A DNA stretch of 41,230 nucleotides, taken from the NCBI RefSeq assembly GCF_028689785.1, contig NZ_JAQVCN010000046.1, positions 1 to 41,230 of the forward strand. Reading direction: 5' to 3'. Below, one piece after another: positions 1 to 8,195 of this stretch; the first letter of the stretch is position 1, and every line of letters starts with the position of its first letter. Under the pieces are notes generated by a model. That model saw only the letters and a program-made list of their open reading frames with translations. It was not told the origin of the DNA and ran no database searches. The stretch comes from Zoogloea sp. (lineage in GTDB: Bacteria; Pseudomonadota; Gammaproteobacteria; Burkholderiales; Rhodocyclaceae). Both the position numbers and the translations under genes were made by a program.

Positions 1-143
1 CCAAGCGCGCCAGCGCCAAGTACGGCGTGCCGGCCCGGGACATCCTGGTGGAACTGGGCCGCCGCGGCATGGTGGGCGGGCAGGAGGACATGATCGAGGA
101 TACGGCCATCACCATGGCGCGGGAACGGGGGGTGCTGGCATGA
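1..143 (+). CDS. dmpG: 4-hydroxy-2-oxovalerate aldolase, C-terminal end (partial)
   Basis: Only the last 46 codons lie in the window; the frame is open from base 3 and stops with TGA at 141-143. The tail contains [20 protein letters not shown], which I recognise as the C-terminus of the DmpG/BphI/MhpE aldolase. The enzyme cleaves 4-hydroxy-2-oxovalerate into pyruvate and acetaldehyde, normally passing the acetaldehyde to a partner acylating dehydrogenase (DmpF) expected just upstream, outside the window. The stop overlaps the next start (ATGA), so translation is coupled to the decarboxylase. The MhpE name is equally possible from the tail alone; the next two genes favour the phenol/catechol meta-cleavage type. 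Confidence 0.85.
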   Translation, partial: KRASAKYGVPARDILVELGRRGMVGGQEDMIEDTAITMARERGVLA

Positions 144-928
144 AGCTCGACCACACCACCATCGCTCGCCTGGCGGAACACCTGGAAACCTGCGAACTGG
201 AAGCCAGGGACACGCTGAAGATCACCGACGAATTTCCTGATATGGACTGGGAGGACGCCTACGCCATCCAGGACACCATCAGGGCCCGGAAGGTGGCCCG
301 CGGCACCCGCATCGTCGGCCTCAAGGCCGGCCTGACCTCTTACGCCAAGATGAAGCAGATGGGCGTCGAGACCCCGTGTTTCGGCTTCATCACCGACTAC
401 GGCTCGGTGCCGGACGGGGGCGAGGTGAAGGTTTCGGAGCTGATCCATCCCAAGATCGAGCCGGAGATCGCCTTCGTCATGAAGCGTGCCCTCAAGGGGC
501 CGGGCTGCCATATCGGTGCGGTGCTGGCGGCCACCGATTTCGTGATTCCCGGCATGGAGATCATCGACAGCCGCTACCGGGATTTCAAGTTCGACCTGAA
601 GAGCGTGATCGCCGACAACACCTCGTCGGCCCGCTTCGTGATTGGCGGCCAGCCGCTGCCGGTGAGCGAGGTGGACCTGCGCACGGTGGGGATCGTGATG
701 GAGAAGAACGGTGAGCCAGTGGCCTTCGGGGCCGGGGCGGCTGTGCTCGGCCATCCGGCGGCGGCCATCGCGATGCTGGCCAACCACATGGGGGCCCGGG
801 GCGAGGAGATCCCCGCCGGGGCGCTGATCCTCTCCGGCGGCATCACCGAGGCGGTGGCCGTAGCGCCGGGTGACAACGTCACGCTGCGGGTCCAGGGCAT
901 GGGCTCCGTGTCGGTCCGCTTCAAGTAA
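140..928 (+). CDS. dmpH: 4-oxalocrotonate decarboxylase (2-oxo-3-hexenedioate decarboxylase)
   Basis: A 262-residue protein of the fumarylacetoacetase/hydratase-decarboxylase fold. It decarboxylates 2-oxo-3-hexenedioate to 2-hydroxypenta-2,4-dienoate in the cytoplasm, working with a hydratase (DmpE type). Visible family signatures are [20 protein letters not shown] (about 59-78), [12 protein letters not shown] (about 102-113) with the metal-binding glutamates, [24 protein letters not shown], and [10 protein letters not shown]. These match DmpH/XylI better than the closely related hydratase DmpE, but the two families are hard to separate by eye. The ATG overlaps the aldolase stop, and the tautomerase gene follows 15 bases downstream behind an AGGAGAA ribosome site. 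Gene order aldolase-decarboxylase-tautomerase is the classical lower meta pathway. Confidence 0.9.
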   Translation: MKLDHTTIARLAEHLETCELEARDTLKITDEFPDMDWEDAYAIQDTIRARKVARGTRIVGLKAGLTSYAKMKQMGVETPCFGFITDYGSVPDGGEVKVSELIHPKIEPEIAFVMKRALKGPGCHIGAVLAATDFVIPGMEIIDSRYRDFKFDLKSVIADNTSSARFVIGGQPLPVSEVDLRTVGIVMEKNGEPVAFGAGAAVLGHPAAAIAMLANHMGARGEEIPAGALILSGGITEAVAVAPGDNVTLRVQGMGSVSVRFK

Positions 929-943
929 ATCCAGGAGAAGAAC

Positions 944-1135
944 ATGCCTTTTGCACAGATCTACATGATTGAGGGCCGTACCGAGGAGCAAAAGCGGGCG
1001 GTCATCGAGAAAGTCACCCAGGCCCTGCATGAAGCCGTGGGCGCCCCCAAGGAGAACGTCCGGGTGTGGATCCACGACGTGCCCAAGGAGAACTGGGGCA
1101 TCGCGGGCGTCAGCGCCAAGGATCTGGGCCGCTAG
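944..1135 (+). CDS. dmpI: 4-oxalocrotonate tautomerase
   Basis: A 63-codon protein of the 4-OT family, which isomerises 2-hydroxymuconate to 2-oxo-3-hexenedioate, the substrate of the decarboxylase encoded just before it. After removal of fMet the chain begins with Pro-1, the catalytic base, and Arg-11 (in IEGRTEEQ) and Arg-39 (in ENVRVW) are in place. Position 50, Phe in the Pseudomonas enzyme, is Trp here (KENWGIAG). The ribosome site AGGAGAA sits at about 932-938. It is probably the last catabolic gene of this operon section; a G+C-rich hairpin follows before the transport genes. Confidence 0.93.
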   Translation: MPFAQIYMIEGRTEEQKRAVIEKVTQALHEAVGAPKENVRVWIHDVPKENWGIAGVSAKDLGR

Positions 1136-1148
1136 GCGCATCCCAAGC

Positions 1149-1168
1149 CCCGGGCGGACCCGCCCGGG
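1149..1168 (+). other. G+C-rich intercistronic hairpin
   Basis: CCCGGGCGG at 1149-1157 is the exact reverse complement of 1160-1168, giving a strong stem with almost no loop. No T-run follows, so it is not a standard intrinsic terminator. It lies between the tautomerase stop and the lipoprotein gene, in a 130-base gap. It may act as an mRNA processing or stability element that sets different expression of the catabolic and transport halves; this role is inference. Confidence 0.4.
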
Positions 1169-1265
1169 CAGGCAAGCAAGATCTACCCGAAGAGAACTCC
1201 ACGCGGTGGCGATGGAGCAGGGGTGGGCTTGCGCCAAAAAACGTGAAAAAACTGGAGGAGACCCA

Positions 1266-2267
1266 GTGAACAAGATTTTTCCCTGCCGCGCCCTGGGCGC
1301 GGCATTGATCGGCACAGGCGCGATCGGCCTGGCCGGCTGCTCGGCTCAGGCCGATCTGTCGGCAGTGGCCACCGAGGCCGCCCGCCCGGTGCAGCGCTAT
1401 GACATGACCCAGGCTCTGGCCACCAACGGCAAGGTGGTGGTGGCCGGCACCCAGAGCGGCGCCGTGCTGGTGTCCAGCGACAACGGCCGCAGCTGGAAGC
1501 GGGAGGCGCTGGGTGGCAGCTCCCTGATCGGTATTGCCACCTGTCCGGACGGGCGCTTCGTGGCAGTGGATTTCTACCGCAAGGTGTGGAGTGGTGATGC
1601 CGGCGGCACGGGCTGGAAGTCGGTGCCCCTCGACAAGCCGCGCACACCTCTGGCCATCAACTGTGACGGCAAGGGCCGCTGGTGGGTGGCAGGGACCGGC
1701 GCCACTCTGGCGGTAAGTGCCGATGCCGGTGCCAGCTGGACGGTGACCGACATGGGCGAGGATGCCCAGCTCACCAGCATCCAGATGGTGGACGACAAGG
1801 TGGGCTTTACGGCGGGCGAGTTCGGTCTGGTGGCCACTACCACCGACGGTGGCGGCACCTGGACGCGCCTGCCGCCGATGCCCGACGAGTTCTACCCCTA
1901 CGCGACCTTGTTTACCAGCCCGACCGAGGGCTGGGCCAGCGGCATTGCTGGGCAGATCCTGCACACCCGCGACGGTGGCCGCAGCTGGGCGCGCCAGAGC
2001 AACACCAGCCGCGTACCCCTGTACCGGCTGTTCGTGCATGAGGGGGTGCCCCACGGTGCGGGGGCGGGCGGCAGCGTGGCCCGTCTCGAGGGGGATGCGT
2101 GGCGTAGCGTGGCCTATCCGGACGCGGTGCCGGTCTTCCTCTCCGCAGCCGTGTCCCTGCCCGATCAGCACGCCATCGTCGCCGGCGGCCCCGGAGGGCT
2201 GCTCCGCGTGATCGGCACCCAGGCCACCCAGGCCTCTACTGCAACCACCGCCGCTGCGGGCCAGTGA
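1266..2267 (+). CDS. YCF48/BNR-repeat lipoprotein
   Basis: I chose the GTG at 1266 because GGAGGAG lies 5 bases upstream and the product (333 residues) then starts with a lipoprotein signal with lipobox LAGC (Cys-25); a longer in-frame reading would overlap the tautomerase gene. The mature part carries Asp-box/BNR-type repeats: SSDNGRSW (about 70-77), SADAGASW (151-158), TTDGGGTW (192-199) and TRDGGRSW (234-241), with a degenerate one near 109-117. This is the YCF48/photosystem-II-assembly-like propeller fold. In heterotrophs such proteins are often found beside RND and DUF1302/DUF1329 genes, as here. The stop overlaps a GTG, and the RND gene starts 8 bases later. The biochemical role is unknown; a scaffold or cargo-binding part of an envelope transport set is inference. 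Confidence 0.85.
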   Translation: MNKIFPCRALGAALIGTGAIGLAGCSAQADLSAVATEAARPVQRYDMTQALATNGKVVVAGTQSGAVLVSSDNGRSWKREALGGSSLIGIATCPDGRFVAVDFYRKVWSGDAGGTGWKSVPLDKPRTPLAINCDGKGRWWVAGTGATLAVSADAGASWTVTDMGEDAQLTSIQMVDDKVGFTAGEFGLVATTTDGGGTWTRLPPMPDEFYPYATLFTSPTEGWASGIAGQILHTRDGGRSWARQSNTSRVPLYRLFVHEGVPHGAGAGGSVARLEGDAWRSVAYPDAVPVFLSAAVSLPDQHAIVAGGPGGLLRVIGTQATQASTATTAAAGQ

Positions 2268-2275
2268 GGCACATC

Positions 2276-4663
2276 ATGGTCAGCCAAACCCGTCACCGCA
2301 TCACCCACGCCCTGCATCGGGCGGAAGAATGGATCTTTGCCAACCCGAAGATCGTTCTTGCCCTCATCCTGGTCATTACCGCGCTGTTCGGCGCGGCCCT
2401 GCCGAAGCTGCGGATCTATTCCGACTTCGCCGACCTGCTGCCCCAGAACCATCCCTACATCCAGACCTACAACCGCCTGAAGGAGAACTTCGGCGGTGCC
2501 AACATGATCGTGATGGCGGTGGAGGTGGAGAAGGGCACCATCTTCAACGACGAGACCCTGGCCCTGATCCACCAGGCCACCCAGGGGGTGGACGATCTGC
2601 CTGGGGTGAATCACAACCTCGTCTCCAGCCTGACCCACCGCACCGCTCGCAAGATCTTCCTGGACGAGCAGGGGGGCTTTGCCTCCGAGTCCTACTACGA
2701 CCCGGGCAAGACCACCCGCAGCGTGGCCGAGCTGGAGCAGCTCAAGAAGGACGTGATCGCCAACCCGACGATCTACGGCCTGCTGGTGTCCCCCGACATG
2801 AAGGCGGCGCTGATCAAGGCCCAGCTCAACGAGGCCGACATCGACTACCCGAAGACCTTCGAGGCCCTGCAGAAGGTGCGCGAGCAACTCACCATCCCGG
2901 GGCACAGCATCTACGTCACCGGAAACCCGGTGCTGACCGGCTGGGTGTACACCTACCTCAACCAGATCGTCGAGATCCTGGCCTGGACCCTGGCCCTGAT
3001 CACGGTGCTGCTGATCGTGTACTTCCGGCGCTTCTATGGCATCGCCCTGCCGCTGCTGGGGATCGCCCTGTCCACCATCTGGGGCCTGGGCTTCATGGCG
3101 ATGATGGGCATCAACCTGGAGCCCCTGTCCCTGCCCATCCCCTTCCTCATCGCCGCCCGCGCCACCTCTCACGGGGTGCAGCTGGTGGTGCGCTATTACG
3201 AGGAGCTGGTCATCGTCAAAAACGGCCAGAAGGCGGCGCGCAATGCCCTGGATGCCCTGTTCCGGCCGGGCTCCCTGGCCATCATCATCGACGCGGTGGG
3301 CATTGCCGTGCTGGTGCTGGGGGCGGCGCCCTTCAACCACAAGCTGGGTGTGGCGGCGGGTTTCTGGGGCTTCTCGGTGATCTTCACGGTGCACTTCATG
3401 GTGCCCCTGGCCCTCACCGTGCTGCCGGCTCCGAAGAACACCGTGAATGCCAATGAAGGTGTGCGCGATTTCCTGGGGGCAGCCATGGCCCGCACCGGCG
3501 GCACCGATGGCGGTGCCCGCAGCATCCTGCTGCTGACCCTGATCGGCGCCGTCGGCGGCCTCTATTTCGTGGGCAAGGTGCAGTTGGGTGAATCGGAGCC
3601 GGGCTCGCCGCTGCTCCACACCCATCATGATTACAACCTGTCCACCAAGGCCATCAACACGCGCTTCCCCGGCTCGGAAGAGCTGCACGTGCTGATGCGC
3701 ACCGACGAGAAGGGCGGTATCAAGCGCCCCGAGGTGATGGCCGCCATCGAGCGCTTCCAGGCCCACATGCTGTCCGACCCGACTTTGGGTGGCGCCAAGG
3801 CGATTCCCGGTGTGCTGCGGGTGGTCAACAAGCTGACCCATAACGATGACCCGCGCTGGATGCAGGTGCCCGACACGGCCGACGAAGTGGGGGGGCTGAT
3901 GTTCGCCTACATGGCCGCCAGCCCTGTTCCCGGCGCTCTGAAGGAGTTCGTGAACGCCGACGAGAACGAGGCGAACATGGTCTTCTATTACAAGGACCAC
4001 CAGGCCGATACCATCAACCGGGTGGTGGCCCTGGCCGAAGAGGGCAAGAAAAAGCTCGAAGCCGAGGTCAAGGGCATCCACATCGAGCTGGGCGGCGGCA
4101 TCGTCGGCGTGACGGCGGCGGGCAACCAGGCGCTCCACACCGACCACATGATCATCATCCCCACCGTGATGATCATCGCCTTCCTGCTGGTGATGGTCTA
4201 TTACAGCTCGGTCCACGCGGGCTGGCTGATGGTCCTGCCCATGCTCTTCGCCACCCTGATGACCTACGCCTACATGGGCGCCGCGGGCATCGGCATCAAC
4301 GTCAACACCGTGCCGGTGATCGCCGTGGGTGTGGGGGTGGGTATCGACTACGCGGTGTATTTCATGGACCGCATCCGCGAGGAGTTCGCGGTGCTGCAGG
4401 ACATCAAGAAGGCGGTGATCCGCGCCGTGGCCACCACGGGCTACGCGGTTTCCTTCACCGCAGTCACGCTGATTGCCGGTGTAGTGATGTGGATCTTCAT
4501 GTCGGACCTGCGCTTCCAGTCGGACGCCGCCGTGCTCCTGTCTTTCATGCTCATCGTCAATGCCATCGCCGCGGTGCTCATCGTGCCGTCCTGGTGTGTG
4601 GTTTTCAAACCCAAGTTCGTCACGGCCGCCCATTACGACGAGGACGGCGTGCTGGAAACCTGA
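2276..4663 (+). CDS. RND-superfamily (MMPL-type) transporter
   Basis: A 795-residue inner-membrane protein with the RND plan. TM1 is at about 25-43, followed by a periplasmic domain to about 230 and TM2-6 at about 232-385. TM7 is at about 416-434, followed by a second periplasmic domain to about 620 and TM8-12 at about 623-773. The TM10-like motif GVGVGIDYAVYFMDR carries Asp-691, the usual proton-relay position; the matching first-half segment (ARATSHGVQLVVRY) has no Asp, so coupling looks asymmetric. ATG 2276 is preferred over the GTG at 2264 because GAGG lies 6 bases upstream. Length and motifs fit the hydrophobe-exporter/MMPL subgroup rather than the longer AcrB type, and no adaptor (MFP) or TolC gene is next to it. 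Likely cargo is a hydrophobic molecule; direction of transport is not evident. Confidence 0.88.
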   Translation: MVSQTRHRITHALHRAEEWIFANPKIVLALILVITALFGAALPKLRIYSDFADLLPQNHPYIQTYNRLKENFGGANMIVMAVEVEKGTIFNDETLALIHQATQGVDDLPGVNHNLVSSLTHRTARKIFLDEQGGFASESYYDPGKTTRSVAELEQLKKDVIANPTIYGLLVSPDMKAALIKAQLNEADIDYPKTFEALQKVREQLTIPGHSIYVTGNPVLTGWVYTYLNQIVEILAWTLALITVLLIVYFRRFYGIALPLLGIALSTIWGLGFMAMMGINLEPLSLPIPFLIAARATSHGVQLVVRYYEELVIVKNGQKAARNALDALFRPGSLAIIIDAVGIAVLVLGAAPFNHKLGVAAGFWGFSVIFTVHFMVPLALTVLPAPKNTVNANEGVRDFLGAAMARTGGTDGGARSILLLTLIGAVGGLYFVGKVQLGESEPGSPLLHTHHDYNLSTKAINTRFPGSEELHVLMRTDEKGGIKRPEVMAAIERFQAHMLSDPTLGGAKAIPGVLRVVNKLTHNDDPRWMQVPDTADEVGGLMFAYMAASPVPGALKEFVNADENEANMVFYYKDHQADTINRVVALAEEGKKKLEAEVKGIHIELGGGIVGVTAAGNQALHTDHMIIIPTVMIIAFLLVMVYYSSVHAGWLMVLPMLFATLMTYAYMGAAGIGINVNTVPVIAVGVGVGIDYAVYFMDRIREEFAVLQDIKKAVIRAVATTGYAVSFTAVTLIAGVVMWIFMSDLRFQSDAAVLLSFMLIVNAIAAVLIVPSWCVVFKPKFVTAAHYDEDGVLET

Positions 4664-4697
4664 TCAAGGAGGCTGCAACCCAGCGATTCAAGGGAGG

Positions 4698-4716
4698 GCG
4701 GCCGGGGGACGGCCGC
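4698..4716 (+). other. Intercistronic hairpin before the DUF1302 gene
   Basis: GCGGCCG at 4698-4704 pairs with CGGCCGC at 4710-4716 around a five-base loop. It sits in the 80-base gap between the RND gene and the outer-membrane protein gene, and AAGGAGGAG follows just before the next ATG. A 5' stabilising or processing hairpin for the downstream messenger is plausible but inferred. No T-run, so not a terminator. Confidence 0.35.
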
Positions 4717-4743
4717 AATCGAAACAACCAAGGAGGAGACACC

Positions 4744-6741
4744 ATGAAGAATAGATCAAGCCGGAAGACACCGGCTCTCAGCCTCACCGCCCTGGCAGTG
4801 GCGGCCGCCTTGCCGGCCTTTGCCCAGGACAATCTGCCCGATATGGGCAGTTCCAGCGAACCGTGGCAGGTGGATACCTACTATGAGAACCACACCGCCT
4901 TCCGGGGCCGGGACGACACCGGCAAGGTGGTCGGCCTGTCCAAGTTCCGCAACACCCTGCAGGTGGAGGCTGACAAGAAGCTCTCGGGCGGCTGGGTCTT
5001 CCACAGTGTGCTGCGCGGTAGCTGGGATGGCGTGTATCGGATGAACAAGGGGCAGTACGGTGAGGATGCGGGCGGTGCCATCGGTGCTCAGAGCACCCTG
5101 GGTGGCAACTTGACCGACGTGCCCTGGGGCGGCACCTCTCCGGCCGGCCCCCTGGGCTACACGGCGGTGGCAGGCCTGGGCTATCCAGGGGCGACGAACA
5201 ACAAGTTCATGGACGCCTACCCCAACAATCCCAATGATGGCCTGCGTGTGCTGGGGGATCGCTGGCACAAGGTGAACGGCGGCGTGGCTTTTGCCACCCC
5301 GGTGCGCCCCTGCAACGTGGACAAGCGTGGCTGTACCGACTTTGGCGGCTATGGCGACAAGAGCACCAGCGACCTGGAGTTTCCCGAGTTCAACAGCCGC
5401 CTTGATTTCCTCCGCGAGGCCTACGTCAAGAACAGCTTCGACATCGGCGGTGGCCAGGCGCTCTTCCTCAAGCTGGGCAAGCAGCAGGTAGTGTGGGGCC
5501 GCACCGACCTGTTCCGGGTGCTGGACGTGATCAACCCCGTCGATTACTCGCGCAACAACATCTACGACGAGTTGCAGGATATCCGCATCCCCATGTGGAT
5601 TGCCCAGGCCGAGTGGCGCATGGGTGCTTCCGAGACCATGCAGGACCGCAACCTGCAGCTGATCTGGAACTTTGACCAATTCCGCGCCAACAACCTGGGC
5701 CAGTGCGGCACGGCCAACGTGGCTCTGGATGCCGGCTGCTTCTTCCGCGGCATGCGCACCCTGTGGGACTACGGCGGCACCGTGTCGAACTTTGCCAACG
5801 TCGGCCCCGACACCTACCTGGCCACCAACTTTGGCCCGGGGCAGATCGGCCTGGCCAACGTCAACCTGCCCAAGTGGAGCCTGGCCAACACCCAGATCGG
5901 CGCCAAGTTCGAGGGAGTGACCATGGGCGGGCTGAACTTCTCCCTGAACGCCTTGCATTACCGCTCCCAGCTGCCGTCCCTGCATGGGGGCAAGCGTGCC
6001 ACCAACTCCTTCACCGGACAGTACCAGAACGCCTGGCCCTACCTGATCTCCTTCGACATGGAGTTCCCGCGGGTCAATCTGCTGGGCGGTTCCATGGACT
6101 TCCAGTCCGAGACCCTGGGGGCGGCCTTCCGCTTCGAGGGTGCGATGACCTGGGGCGAGGAGTTTGCCAACACCAACCGGGAGCAGCTGTATTCGAAAAA
6201 CCGGGTGTGGCGCAGCGTGATCGGGGTGGATCGGCCGACCTTCGTGCCCTGGATCAACCCGCACCGCACCACCCTGTTCTCGGCCCAGCTGTTCTGGCAG
6301 CACATCTTCGACCATGAGCGCGAGAACGGCGGTGTCGGCGAGCGGGGTATCCCCGACTTCAAGGACAACGTGATCGGCACCCTGCTGATGAAGGGCTTCC
6401 TGGCCGGCGACCGCATCAGCCCGCAGCTGATCATCGCCCGGGACTTCCGCTCCCGCACCCACGCCATCGCCCCGGCCCTGGAGTGGAGCACCACCGACAA
6501 GCTCAAGTTCACCTTCGGCGCCAATTTCAAGGGGGGCTCCAACGGTGGCAACAGCTTTGACGACTGCCGCTCCTGCAACCCCTTCGCGCCATACACCGCG
6601 GGCACCTACCCGGGTGACCCGATGGTGGCCTATTCCCGTGGCCTGTCCGGCATGGAACCCCTGGGTCGCTTCCGCGCCGGCCCCATCGGCTCCGCCATCC
6701 GGGAAGACGAGATCTTCCTGACCATGCGCTACAAGTTCTGA
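4744..6741 (+). CDS. DUF1302 outer-membrane protein
   Basis: A 665-residue protein with a Sec signal peptide (basic start MKNRSSRK, hydrophobic LTALAVAAALPAFA, cleavage near 27/28) and a C-terminal Phe in FLTMRYKF, typical of outer-membrane beta-barrels inserted by BamA. Aromatic and glycine-rich alternating strands run throughout, and GKQQVVWGRTDLFRVLDVIN (about 245-264) is characteristic of DUF1302. The start is fixed by AAGGAGGAG and the signal peptide. Two cysteine pairs (CNVDKRGC and CRSC) could form disulfides in extracellular loops. DUF1302 proteins are commonly paired with DUF1329 and RND genes near catabolic clusters for hydrophobic compounds. A barrel for hydrophobic substrate passage is a reasonable inference, but no function is proved from sequence. 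Confidence 0.88.
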   Translation: MKNRSSRKTPALSLTALAVAAALPAFAQDNLPDMGSSSEPWQVDTYYENHTAFRGRDDTGKVVGLSKFRNTLQVEADKKLSGGWVFHSVLRGSWDGVYRMNKGQYGEDAGGAIGAQSTLGGNLTDVPWGGTSPAGPLGYTAVAGLGYPGATNNKFMDAYPNNPNDGLRVLGDRWHKVNGGVAFATPVRPCNVDKRGCTDFGGYGDKSTSDLEFPEFNSRLDFLREAYVKNSFDIGGGQALFLKLGKQQVVWGRTDLFRVLDVINPVDYSRNNIYDELQDIRIPMWIAQAEWRMGASETMQDRNLQLIWNFDQFRANNLGQCGTANVALDAGCFFRGMRTLWDYGGTVSNFANVGPDTYLATNFGPGQIGLANVNLPKWSLANTQIGAKFEGVTMGGLNFSLNALHYRSQLPSLHGGKRATNSFTGQYQNAWPYLISFDMEFPRVNLLGGSMDFQSETLGAAFRFEGAMTWGEEFANTNREQLYSKNRVWRSVIGVDRPTFVPWINPHRTTLFSAQLFWQHIFDHERENGGVGERGIPDFKDNVIGTLLMKGFLAGDRISPQLIIARDFRSRTHAIAPALEWSTTDKLKFTFGANFKGGSNGGNSFDDCRSCNPFAPYTAGTYPGDPMVAYSRGLSGMEPLGRFRAGPIGSAIREDEIFLTMRYKF

Positions 6742-6759
6742 TCGAGGAGACATAAACAA

Positions 6760-8067
6760 ATGAAGAAGACCATCATCGCCACCACCCTGGCCCTGTTTGC
6801 CGCCGGCGCTGCCCAGGCCGCCACCGAGGCTGACGTGGAGAACACCTTCAACCCCTACAAGGGCGGCTTCCCCAAGGCTGCCGGCCTCAACGCCGGCACG
6901 GTGATCAACAAGGGCAACGTGGACCAGTTCAAGGACGCCGTCCCGGCCGGTGTGTACAAGTTGCTGAAGGACGGCTTGCTGGAGATCAAGGTCGGCCCGA
7001 CCACCCAATTCGAGCTCTCCAAGGCCTACATCGAGGCAACCCGCAAGAACCTGGGCAAGACCAAGCTGGGGGCCAAGAACGGTGACATCGAAGGCTACGT
7101 GGCCGGCCGCCCCTTCCCGGAAGAGCCCGATGTGAAGGACCCTCGCGCTGGCGAAAAGCTGGCCTGGAACTACAAATACGGGGTGAACTGGGGTGACAAC
7201 GCCGCCATCTACCCCTTCTACTGGAAGTACCGCAACATGCAGACCGGGCAGGTGGAGAAGACCCTCAAGCTCAACATGCACTTCCTCAACTTCAAGCATC
7301 GGGTCAAGGACGCCCCGGTGCCCGAGGTGACGCCCAACCCGTCCGAGCTGTTCCGCGCCATCTACGTGAAGGTGCTGGAGCCCCAGGATCTGAAGAACAC
7401 CCAGCTCCTGATCCAGCGTTACGAGGACGATCAGAAGCTCGACGACGCTTACCTGTACCTGGGCTTCCAGCGCCGCGTGCGCCGCCTGGCGACCGGCCAG
7501 ACGACCGACGCCTTCCTCGGTTCCGATCTGATGATCGAGGACTTTGAAGGCTACAACGGCCGTATCTCCGACATGAAGTGGACCTACAAGGGCACGAAGA
7601 ACGTGATCCTGCCCATGTGGAACCACAACGAGCTGAAACTGGCCGGCGACATGCCCGCCGAGTCGGATGGCTACAAGTACGTGAACTTCGGTGGGCAGGG
7701 CGGTTGCTTCCACGAGGGCACCTGGCAGCTGCGCAAGGTGTATGTGCTGGAGGCCGCACCGGTCAACGCCAACCACCCCATCAGCAAGCGCGTTTTCTAC
7801 ATGGACGCCCAGCTCGGCAACCTCAACGGCGCCAACGAGATCTATGACCGCAAAGGGGAGCTGTGGAAGGTATTCATGGTGGGCAAGTCCCATCCGGATG
7901 CCCATCTGCCCCTGAACAAGGGGTCGGGCATCGGTATCGACGACGCCTTCTCGATGGTGGATGTGCAGAGCAAGCACTGCACGACCGGCCAGTTCAAGGG
8001 GCAGGTGGATGGCAAGCTCAACCCGCCGTCCATGTTCCAGGTGCAGTACATGCGCGGCGGCGATTGA
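6760..8067 (+). CDS. DUF1329 periplasmic protein (LolA/LolB-like fold family)
   Basis: A 435-residue exported protein with signal peptide MKKTIIATTLALFAAGAAQA cleaved near 20/21 and no further membrane segment. Family features include NYKYGVNWGDNA, QRRVRRLATGQTTDAFLGSD (about 237-256), and the Trp/Tyr-rich middle. From family knowledge, DUF1329 resembles lipid-binding LolA/LolB-type half-barrels, which suits a periplasmic carrier for a hydrophobic molecule between the RND protein and the DUF1302 barrel. It starts 18 bases after the DUF1302 gene with a CGAGGAGA ribosome site and closes the operon before a hairpin. The cargo is not identifiable here; a link to the aromatic pathway upstream is inferred from gene order. 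Confidence 0.88.
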   Translation: MKKTIIATTLALFAAGAAQAATEADVENTFNPYKGGFPKAAGLNAGTVINKGNVDQFKDAVPAGVYKLLKDGLLEIKVGPTTQFELSKAYIEATRKNLGKTKLGAKNGDIEGYVAGRPFPEEPDVKDPRAGEKLAWNYKYGVNWGDNAAIYPFYWKYRNMQTGQVEKTLKLNMHFLNFKHRVKDAPVPEVTPNPSELFRAIYVKVLEPQDLKNTQLLIQRYEDDQKLDDAYLYLGFQRRVRRLATGQTTDAFLGSDLMIEDFEGYNGRISDMKWTYKGTKNVILPMWNHNELKLAGDMPAESDGYKYVNFGGQGGCFHEGTWQLRKVYVLEAAPVNANHPISKRVFYMDAQLGNLNGANEIYDRKGELWKVFMVGKSHPDAHLPLNKGSGIGIDDAFSMVDVQSKHCTTGQFKGQVDGKLNPPSMFQVQYMRGGD

Positions 8068-8082
8068 GCTCGCCTGAGCGGT

Positions 8083-8112
8083 CCCGCCCCGGCGTGAGTC
8101 GGGCGGGCTTTC
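8083..8112 (+). terminator. Possible intrinsic terminator after the DUF1329 gene
   Basis: CCCGCCC (8083-8089) pairs with GGGCGGG (8101-8107) and is followed by CTTTCATT. The T-run is short, so termination efficiency is uncertain. It is 16 bases past the stop codon, the expected place for the end of the catabolic/transport operon. Confidence 0.5.
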
Positions 8113-8153
8113 ATTCGATCACGGACCTGGATCAAAGGCAGGCCGATGATTTG

Positions 8154-8184
8154 GCGGGGTCGGGTTGAATCAACCCGACCCCGC
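8154..8184. repeat. Perfect 31-base inverted repeat between convergent genes
   Basis: GCGGGGTCGGGTTGA at 8154-8168 is exactly mirrored at 8170-8184 around a single central A. It lies between the DUF1329 stop and the stop of the converging hydrolase gene. No T-run is present on either side. It could be a bidirectional terminator core or a REP-like palindrome; I saw no second copy in the window, though I could not run a search. Confidence 0.7.
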
Positions 8185-8195
8185 AGCACTTTCAG

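Noticed and set aside
969-1265. Longer N-terminal reading of the YCF48 lipoprotein gene
   Set aside because: It overlaps the tautomerase gene and would place the lipoprotein signal inside the chain; GTG 1266 with GGAGGAG fits better.
2165-4633. An 822-codon open frame on the minus strand opposite the RND gene
   Set aside because: It is rich in His, Gly, Gln and Arg, has no recognisable domain, and lies wholly antisense to a clear transporter; it is a by-product of G+C-rich codon third positions.
4756-7977. A 1073-codon minus-strand frame opposite the DUF1302 and DUF1329 genes
   Set aside because: It crosses two well-supported plus-strand genes, has low-complexity His/Gly/Val content and no start signals, so it is an antisense shadow.
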